Shown here: one piece after another, positions 6,268 through 10,882 of the stretch | Layout of the letters: each line of letters opens with the position of its first letter | How positions within the stretch are numbered: position 1 is the first letter of the stretch | Assembly: GCF_946479415.1 (NCBI RefSeq) | Contig: NZ_CAMLFY010000140.1 | Location: 1-10,882, forward strand | Direction of reading: 5' to 3' | Length of the DNA: 10,882 bases | Source: an uncultured Shinella sp. | Lineage (GTDB): Bacteria > Pseudomonadota > Alphaproteobacteria > Rhizobiales > Rhizobiaceae | Notes under the pieces: generated by a model | Database searches by the model: none | Told to the model about the DNA's origin: nothing | Seen by the model: only the letters and a program-made list of their open reading frames with translations | Translations under genes and position numbers: made by a program

Positions 6268-7440
6268 TCAGATGAGCCCGGCGGCCACCCGCCGGGCTTC
6301 TTCGTCTGCGGCGAAGACATCGTCCATGGACGATGCCGGCGGCAGATGGGTGAGTTTATCCATCACCTGTTCGGCAATATCGGCCATCGACAGGAAGCCG
6401 ATGCGCCCGCCGACAAAGGCATGGAACGCCACTTCCTCGGCCGCATTCATGATCGCGCCCTGAAGGCCGCCACGTTCCAGCGCCGTGCGGGCGAGCCGGA
6501 GTGCCGGGAAACGCGTTTCGTCTGGCGCTTCGAAATCGAGCCGCGACAGCTTGGCAAAATCCAGCCGGTCGACATTGAGCGGCGAGCGTGTGGGATAGGT
6601 CAGGGCATAGCCGATCGCCGTGCGCATATCCGGCGCGCCGAGCTGCGCCAGTACCGAGCCATCGACATAGCCGACCATGGAATGGATGATCGACTGCGGA
6701 TGCACCACCACCTCGATCTGGTCGGGCCTGACGTCGAAGAGATGTTTCGCCTCGATCATCTCCAGCGCCTTGTTGAACATCGAGGCGCTGCCGATCGAGA
6801 TTTTCAGACCCATCGACCAGTTGGGATGGGCACGCGCGATATCCGCCGTCACGCCCGCCATCTGCTCGCGGCTCCAGGTGCGGAACGGGCCGCCCGAGGC
6901 CGTCAGCACGATGCGCTCGAGGGCATGGCGCTGGTCGTCCTCCAATGCCTGGAAGATCGCGCTATGTTCGCTGTCGACGGGAATAAGCCGCCCACCGCCC
7001 TCGGCGACCGCCTGAACGAAGAGGTCGCCGGCCGACACCAGGCATTCCTTGTTGGCAAGCGCGATATCCGCGCCCTTCTTCGCCGCGGCCAGCGTCGGCG
7101 CCAGGCCAGCCGTGCCGACGATCGCCGCCATCACCCAGTCCGCGTCACCGGAAGCCGCCTCCATGAGCGCCGCGCGCCCGGCCGCCGCCTCGATGCCGCT
7201 GCCGGAAAGCGCGTCCTTCAATGCGCCGTAGCGGCTCTCGTCTGCCGTCACCACCAACCGCGCGCCGCAGTCTTTCGCCTGGGCGGCGAGCAGCTCGACA
7301 TTGCCATTGCCGGTCAGCGCCACGACCTCATAGCGTTCGCGCCCGCCAAGCTGTCGCACCACGTCGAGCGTGCTGGTGCCGATGGAGCCTGTCGAGCCTA
7401 AAACGGTGATGCGGCGCGTCTGCCGCGCATCGAGAGCCAT
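6268..7440 (-). CDS. dxr: 1-Deoxy-D-xylulose 5-phosphate reductoisomerase
   Basis: A 390-residue NADPH- and metal-dependent enzyme that converts 1-deoxyxylulose 5-phosphate to 2-C-methylerythritol 4-phosphate, in the MEP isoprenoid pathway. It is of the classical DXR type, not the DXR-like (DRL) type of Brucella. The N-terminal NADPH fold has GSTGSIG (15-21), followed by ALANKE (127-132), VDSEH (155-159) with metal ligands Asp156 and Glu158, LTASGGPFR, HPNWSMG, and NKALE (223-227) with Asn223, Lys224 and metal ligand Glu227, then HPQS (247-250). The segment SMGLKISIGSAS differs from the common MGRKISVDSAT form. The ATG at 7440 gives the usual N-terminus, though only a weak GCGGAA ribosome site is visible. 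An open extension upstream to 7593 lacks family resemblance. It is convergent with hemA and divergent from the META/MliC gene. Confidence 0.95.
   Translation of the reverse strand: MALDARQTRRITVLGSTGSIGTSTLDVVRQLGGRERYEVVALTGNGNVELLAAQAKDCGARLVVTADESRYGALKDALSGSGIEAAAGRAALMEAASGDADWVMAAIVGTAGLAPTLAAAKKGADIALANKECLVSAGDLFVQAVAEGGGRLIPVDSEHSAIFQALEDDQRHALERIVLTASGGPFRTWSREQMAGVTADIARAHPNWSMGLKISIGSASMFNKALEMIEAKHLFDVRPDQIEVVVHPQSIIHSMVGYVDGSVLAQLGAPDMRTAIGYALTYPTRSPLNVDRLDFAKLSRLDFEAPDETRFPALRLARTALERGGLQGAIMNAAEEVAFHAFVGGRIGFLSMADIAEQVMDKLTHLPPASSMDDVFAADEEARRVAAGLI
6275..6298 (+). terminator. Candidate hemA terminator embedded in the 3' end of dxr
   Basis: AGCCCGGCGG (6275-6284) and CCGCCGGGCT (6289-6298) form a perfect 10-bp G+C stem with a 4-base loop. 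On the plus strand TTCTTC follows, a modest T-rich tail. It starts 28 bases after the hemA stop codon. The hairpin lies inside the last codons of convergent dxr, so one sequence serves both coding and probable termination. On the minus strand no T run follows directly. Confidence 0.5.
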
Positions 7441-7568
7441 GATGGTTTCCGCGCTTTTCTTGTGTTCTGCACTTGGCTCTACAGGCGAAAGACGCCCGCA
7501 ACAAGCCGGTAATGGCCGATCTGCGCGGCGGAAAACCGTCGCAGTCCCGGTCTTGTGGAACCCGCCGC

Positions 7569-7596
7569 TTGACCTTTTCGCCCGGACAGCCATAAC
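7569..7596 (+). promoter_or_regulatory. Candidate sigma-70 promoter of the META/MliC gene
   Basis: TTGACC (7569-7574, within CTTGACC) is followed after 16 bases by CATAAC (7591-7596). The -35 matches five of six consensus positions and the -10 four of six. Transcription would start near 7603, giving a leader of about 38 bases before the GTG at 7641. It lies in the 200-base divergent region shared with dxr. Confidence 0.4.
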
Positions 7597-7640
7597 GTCC
7601 CCGCAAAGTGCCTTTACGCCCGACGCGATTGGAGAAATCT

Positions 7641-8357
7641 GTGCATCGACGCCTGAGAGTTTGGACCCTCGCCTGCCTCGTGCTTGCGGCAGCAGCTCCG
7701 GCCCATGCCGACGAGCCGGTCCCCGGCGGCCTCGGCGGCGCCTGGCTTGCCGAAGATATCGGCGGCAACGGGGTCATCGACGATCTGCAGACGACGCTGG
7801 AAATCAAGCCCGACGGTTCCTACGGCGGCAATGGCGGCTGCAACACCTATCGCGGCAAGCTGAAGGTGCAGAACGGCACCATCGCCTTCGCACCCGCCGC
7901 CGCGACGCGCAAAATGTGCGCACCCGCCATCATGGACCAGGAACAGAAGTTCTTCGACGCGCTCGGCACCGTGACCTCCTGGAAGCTCGAAAACGGCATC
8001 CTGCATCTCACCGGCAAGGAAGGCGCACCCGCCATCCGTCTTGCCGGGCTGAAGAACAGCACCGACATCGTCATCCGCCTGCCCGGACCGGAACAGAGCG
8101 TGGCGCGTGAGACGATCAGCTACCAGTGTGACGCCGACCAGCGCGTCGTCGCCGAATACATCAATGCCGGCGCCAATTCGCTCGCCGTGCTGAAGATCGG
8201 CGAGGAAACGCTGATCGCCGCCAATGTCATGGCCGCTTCCGGCGCCAAATATGCCGGCGGCCGCTACGAATGGTGGACCAAGGGCGACGAGGCGACGCTT
8301 TACGACCTGACCAAGGGCGAGAATGCGCCGGGCGTCAACTGCCGCAAGACCGGCTGA
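7641..8357 (+). CDS. Secreted two-domain protein: META (HslJ-like) plus MliC lysozyme-inhibitor domain
   Basis: A 238-residue exported protein. Residues 1-23 are a Sec signal peptide (MHRRLRVWTLACLVL..., cleavage after AHA) without a lipobox, so it should be soluble in the periplasm. Residues about 32-136 are a META/HslJ-type domain with the hallmark GGNGGCNTYRG (62-72) and RKMCAP (90-95). Residues about 158-235 resemble MliC, the inhibitor of C-type lysozyme. They include YQC (Cys163), the SGAKY motif with Ser200, WWTKGDEATL with Lys214, and Cys234 for the family disulfide; the conserved Ser and Lys of the inhibitory site are both present. The GTG at 7641 is chosen for its ribosome site GGAG (7631-7634, 6 bases away) and good signal peptide; an upstream GTG at 7608 has neither. 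The expected role is envelope protection, inferred from domains. Confidence 0.85.
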   Translation: MHRRLRVWTLACLVLAAAAPAHADEPVPGGLGGAWLAEDIGGNGVIDDLQTTLEIKPDGSYGGNGGCNTYRGKLKVQNGTIAFAPAAATRKMCAPAIMDQEQKFFDALGTVTSWKLENGILHLTGKEGAPAIRLAGLKNSTDIVIRLPGPEQSVARETISYQCDADQRVVAEYINAGANSLAVLKIGEETLIAANVMAASGAKYAGGRYEWWTKGDEATLYDLTKGENAPGVNCRKTG

Positions 8358-8380
8358 GCCGACAGGGCTTTCCGGTCTTT
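8346..8380 (+). terminator. Candidate terminator or attenuator between the META/MliC gene and the 127-residue gene
   Basis: AAGACCGG (8346-8353) pairs perfectly with CCGGTCTT (8372-8379), and inside it AGCC (8357-8360) pairs with GGCT (8366-8369) around GACAG. TTT (8378-8380) ends the structure, partly within the stem. It spans the stop codon at 8355-8357. The T run is short, so partial read-through into the next gene is plausible. Confidence 0.4.
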
Positions 8381-8405
8381 GCGCAGGCGATAGGGGGACA
8401 ACCGC

Positions 8406-8789
8406 ATGCCTACATTCCATGTCGGCCAGAAGGTCGTCTGCATCAACGACCGCTTCAAGAATGTCTCGATCGACCAGGGCATCCGCAGGGGACAGGTCTA
8501 TACGGTCCGCTGGGCCGGCCAGTACCGCCACTATGTCGACGGCGATTTCTACGGCATCAAGCTGATGGAACTCTACCGCGGCAATGACGACGGTCCGGAA
8601 GGCTACGGCGCCGTCGACATGCCCTTCCGCGCCAGCCGCTTCCGCCCGCTGGTTTCCGATCGAATCAAGAGCATGCTCGGGATGAAGGCCCCGCAGCCGA
8701 AGAAGGTCGTCAGCAAGCCGTCGATGATCCCCTCGGTACGCGCCAAGCCGCGCGTCGTCACGCCGGAGCGCGAGAAGGAAGACGTCTGA
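8406..8789 (+). CDS. Conserved small protein of unknown function
   Basis: A 127-residue protein without signal peptide or membrane segment. The first about 85 residues look like a compact beta-rich fold resembling SH3/KOW-like small domains: FHVGQKVVCIND, RRGQVYTVRW, a YGIKLMEL segment and MPFRASRFRPLVSDRI. I recall similar uncharacterised rhizobial and phage-associated proteins sharing the 'VGQKVVC...G..YTVR...RFRPL' pattern, but I cannot name a function. The last about 35 residues are lysine-, proline- and arginine-rich and probably disordered. The start has a purine-rich ribosome site, AGGGGGA (8392-8398), 7 bases before the ATG. It lies 48 bases after the META/MliC gene and may be co-transcribed if the intervening hairpin is leaky. 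Composition is like its neighbours. Confidence 0.75.
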   Translation: MPTFHVGQKVVCINDRFKNVSIDQGIRRGQVYTVRWAGQYRHYVDGDFYGIKLMELYRGNDDGPEGYGAVDMPFRASRFRPLVSDRIKSMLGMKAPQPKKVVSKPSMIPSVRAKPRVVTPEREKEDV

Positions 8790-8807
8790 TCTCGCCGGAG
8801 ATGGCGC

Positions 8808-10805
8808 TCAGGCCTGAAGCCGCTTCGTCGGCAAACCGGCAAAAGAGGCAAGCCGCGCCAGACTTTCTTCCTGCTCATAGATGACGGCCCGGCCGCGCCC
8901 GGCCTGCTTGGCCCAATAGAGCGCCTGGTCGGCCCGCTTCAGGCAGGCATCCGCATCGCTCGCGCTATCCGAGATGAATGTGATGCCGACGCTGACGCCT
9001 ACGGTCGCGGAGAGCCCGTCGATCAGATAGGGCGCGCTGACGATCTCGATGATCCGCTCGGCGAGTGCAAGGCCCTTCTCTTCACGATCCGCATCGTCCT
9101 GCAGGATGGCAAATTCATCGCCCCCGAGCCGCGCCACAAGCCCGTGCTCCCCAACGCAGGCCCGCAGCCGGTCCGCGACCACGCAGAGCAGTGTGTCGCC
9201 GGCCGCATGGCCCAATGTGTCGTTGACCTGCTTGAACCGGTCGAGATCGAGATAGAGCAAGGCGCGCTGTTTGCCGTTCAGCGTGTCGGCGATGGCATCG
9301 TCCAGCCGCTGGCGCAGCGTCACCCGATTGGCGAGATCGGTCAGCGCGTCATGATGGGCAAGATGCGCCACATGGGTTTCGCTCTGCTTGCGCGCATCGA
9401 TGTCCTCGATCACGCCGGCCCATTGCAGGACGGCGCCATTGTCATCCTGCACCGGCCCGCCGCGCTTGCGCACCCAGAGCCAGCGCCCGCCGGCCACGAG
9501 AAGGCGGAACTCGACATCGACCATACGACAGGCCTTGCGTGTCTCCTCCAGCGTCTCGACGAGCCGCGCGCGATCCTGCGGATGCACCCAGTCGAGCCAG
9601 GCCATGCCGAGTGCATCGGTCTCCGACGTGCCCGTCAGCACCGACCAACCTTCTATCCAGCTGAGATCACCGCGCACCGACCAGCGCCAAAGCGCAAGTG
9701 CACCCGCCTGGGCGACCGTCTCCAGCCGCCGCGCATTGTTGCGCCGCGCCGCTTCCGCGGCCTCCACGCTCACCCGCAGCGTCTCGAATTCCCGGACCAG
9801 CGATTTCGGGATGGGCGGCAACGCGTCTGCCGGATGGTTCGACGCGACGGCGGCACTATGCGCCGCCAGCGCCTCGACGGGCCGAAGGATCAGCCGCCCG
9901 ATCCAGACGGCCGCAACGGTCGCCAGCCCAAGGGCAACCAACGCTCCGAAGGAGAGGCCGATCAGCGGGTCCTTCCAGCGCGCATTGAAGACAGCGGTCG
10001 GCTCGCCGACCACCAGCGCCCAGCCGGGCGTGCCGTCCAGTTTTTCGAAGGCGAGGATCGTCTTCATTTTCTCCGTCGTCACCGCCTCGAACCAGCCGCT
10101 GCGGGCATTGAGTGCCTCAAGCTTGTGCCAGTCGGGAGCACGCAGACCAATGGTACGTTCAGCGTCGCGGGATCGCGCGATGATCCGCCCGTCGCCATCG
10201 GTGACGGCCACAAGGATACCGCTCAGCGCCTGGTTCTTCTGCTGGAGGGCACGAATGAGCTGTTCGGGCGCAACCGACAGCACGAGCGCCCGCATGCGCT
10301 CGCCTTCCGCCGGTAGCGGCAAGGCAAGATCAATCCGGAAATCCGCCCGCTTGCGCCCGAGATAGAGGTTGGAAAGCGCCGGAGCCTGCTTGCTGGCCGC
10401 CTCGCGCGCAACGGCGGCGATGCGCCGATCGACTACGCCAACCGTCTTGTTTCCATCGAAAGCCACGAGTGTGATCTGCCCATCCAGTCCGATGCCTTTG
10501 AACCGGCTGGAGGTCAGCGTCGTGGAAACCGTATCGCCGGAAAACGTCCGCAGCGTCGCGAAGGTGGTGAGCGCCGTGAAACGCCCTTCGATGTCCGCCT
10601 CGATGGCGCGGGCGAGCGTTGCTGCGGTATCGGAAAGCCGGGTCGTCGCCGTTTCGCGGTAAGCTTCCCCCGCGCGCCACATGGCGAAGCCGGATATGGC
10701 GATGACAGGCATCAGGCAGGCAAGGGCAAGCGCCAGAAGGTAGACATTCAGTCCCACGCTCCTTCCGACCACAAACTTCTTGGGCAATCCCGCAACCTCC
10801 GCCAT
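8808..10805 (-). CDS. Membrane-anchored sensor diguanylate cyclase (extracytoplasmic sensor, PAS, GGDEF)
   Basis: A 665-residue signalling protein that should make cyclic di-GMP from two GTP. A transmembrane helix at about 18-42 and another at about 281-305 bracket a periplasmic region of about 240 residues, probably a Cache-type sensor. A short linker and coiled region (about 306-357) lead to a PAS domain (about 358-472, with WLDWVHPQDR and the EFRL...WVRKRG pattern). The GGDEF domain begins at HHDALTDLANR (484) and includes DLDRFKQVND (520-529, metal-binding Asp) and an intact GGDEF (561-565). No EAL domain follows. The usual RxxD inhibitory site five residues before GGDEF reads GEHG, so product inhibition there is not expected. 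The ATG at 10805 lacks a ribosome site; TTG at 10787 has GGAGG (10800-10796) 8 bases upstream and may be the true start (659 residues). The ligand is unknown. Confidence 0.9.
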   Translation of the reverse strand: MAEVAGLPKKFVVGRSVGLNVYLLALALACLMPVIAISGFAMWRAGEAYRETATTRLSDTAATLARAIEADIEGRFTALTTFATLRTFSGDTVSTTLTSSRFKGIGLDGQITLVAFDGNKTVGVVDRRIAAVAREAASKQAPALSNLYLGRKRADFRIDLALPLPAEGERMRALVLSVAPEQLIRALQQKNQALSGILVAVTDGDGRIIARSRDAERTIGLRAPDWHKLEALNARSGWFEAVTTEKMKTILAFEKLDGTPGWALVVGEPTAVFNARWKDPLIGLSFGALVALGLATVAAVWIGRLILRPVEALAAHSAAVASNHPADALPPIPKSLVREFETLRVSVEAAEAARRNNARRLETVAQAGALALWRWSVRGDLSWIEGWSVLTGTSETDALGMAWLDWVHPQDRARLVETLEETRKACRMVDVEFRLLVAGGRWLWVRKRGGPVQDDNGAVLQWAGVIEDIDARKQSETHVAHLAHHDALTDLANRVTLRQRLDDAIADTLNGKQRALLYLDLDRFKQVNDTLGHAAGDTLLCVVADRLRACVGEHGLVARLGGDEFAILQDDADREEKGLALAERIIEIVSAPYLIDGLSATVGVSVGITFISDSASDADACLKRADQALYWAKQAGRGRAVIYEQEESLARLASFAGLPTKRLQA

Positions 10806-10857
10806 TCATAAGGGGTCTGCTTTATGCGGAAAGCCTTAAAAGTCTCCTTCGCTGAAA

Positions 10858-10882
10858 TGGTGATCCCGCCGCGATTCGAACG
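10858..10882 (-). tRNA. 3' end of a tRNA gene, truncated by the window edge
   Basis: On the minus strand the sequence reads, in order: the end of the T stem, the T loop TTCGAAT (10880-10874), the 3' T stem CGCGG (10873-10869), the acceptor strand CGGGATC (10868-10862), discriminator A (10861) and an encoded CCA (10860-10858). The two T-stem bases left on the 5' side (CG) pair correctly. The 5' acceptor would be GATCCCG. The anticodon is outside the window, so I cannot give the amino acid. It lies about 52 bases upstream of the diguanylate cyclase gene on the same strand. Confidence 0.8.

Noticed and set aside
6346..7401. 351-codon open frame on the plus strand opposite dxr
   Set aside because: Antisense to dxr, which has all catalytic motifs; composition is typical of a high-G+C shadow.
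8790..8807. Terminator in the 18-base gap between the convergent small-protein and cyclase genes
   Set aside because: Only a 4-bp TCTC/GAGA stem and a short TCAGGCCTGA palindrome overlapping the cyclase stop codon are present, with no T run.
9144..10316. 390-codon open frame on the plus strand opposite the diguanylate cyclase gene
   Set aside because: Antisense to a gene with clear PAS and GGDEF domains; no recognisable product.
10858..10882. Possible tmRNA end or integration (attB) site at the tRNA 3' end
   Set aside because: The acceptor sequence does not resemble the usual tmRNA GGGGCTG-type stem, and no integrase, repeat copy or foreign-looking DNA is present in the window.

Overview
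The window looks like ordinary chromosome of an alphaproteobacterium of the order Rhizobiales, probably family Rhizobiaceae (Rhizobium, Ensifer, Shinella or a relative). This is inferred from the high G+C, the ALAS-type HemA closely resembling rhizobial HemA, and the mix of lipoprotein, META/MliC and small hypothetical genes common in that group. I see no insertion sequence, phage gene, CRISPR array, integrase or frameshift. The genus call is from memory of family sequences, not from a search.

Layout. Positions 1-260 hold no gene that I can support, but do contain a hairpin, a direct repeat and a 29-base dyad. At 312-575 (minus) is a small glycine-zipper lipoprotein with its own terminator at 261-287. 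About 460 bases without a convincing gene follow. At 1035-4787 (plus) a three-gene operon encodes a molybdenum hydroxylase of the carbon monoxide dehydrogenase family, in the order small (2Fe-2S), large (molybdenum) and medium (FAD) subunit. It ends at a strong intrinsic terminator at 4819-4846. The large-subunit loop AYRGAGR and the S-L-M order mark it as 'form II', whose true substrate is generally unsettled.

At 5032-6246 (plus) is hemA, 5-aminolevulinate synthase. Its upstream region has an FNR/FixK-type box (4856-4869) spaced exactly as a class II activator site relative to a -10-like hexamer, so oxygen-responsive haem synthesis is the likely logic. Convergent with it is dxr at 6268-7440 (minus), for isoprenoid synthesis. 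Divergent from dxr is a secreted META+MliC two-domain protein (7641-8357, plus), followed by a conserved small protein of unknown function (8406-8789, plus). Facing these is a membrane-anchored sensor diguanylate cyclase (8808-10805, minus). The 3' end of a tRNA gene, on the same strand and just upstream of the cyclase, is cut by the window edge.

The genes do not form one pathway: they are separate housekeeping, envelope and signalling units with convergent or divergent junctions. A broad theme of respiration and oxygen (haem synthesis under a likely FNR/FixK site beside a redox molybdoenzyme) is suggestive only. I did not find a clearly new biological system. The most rewarding items are the stand-alone form II operon, the hemA control region and the orphan dyad at 152-180.
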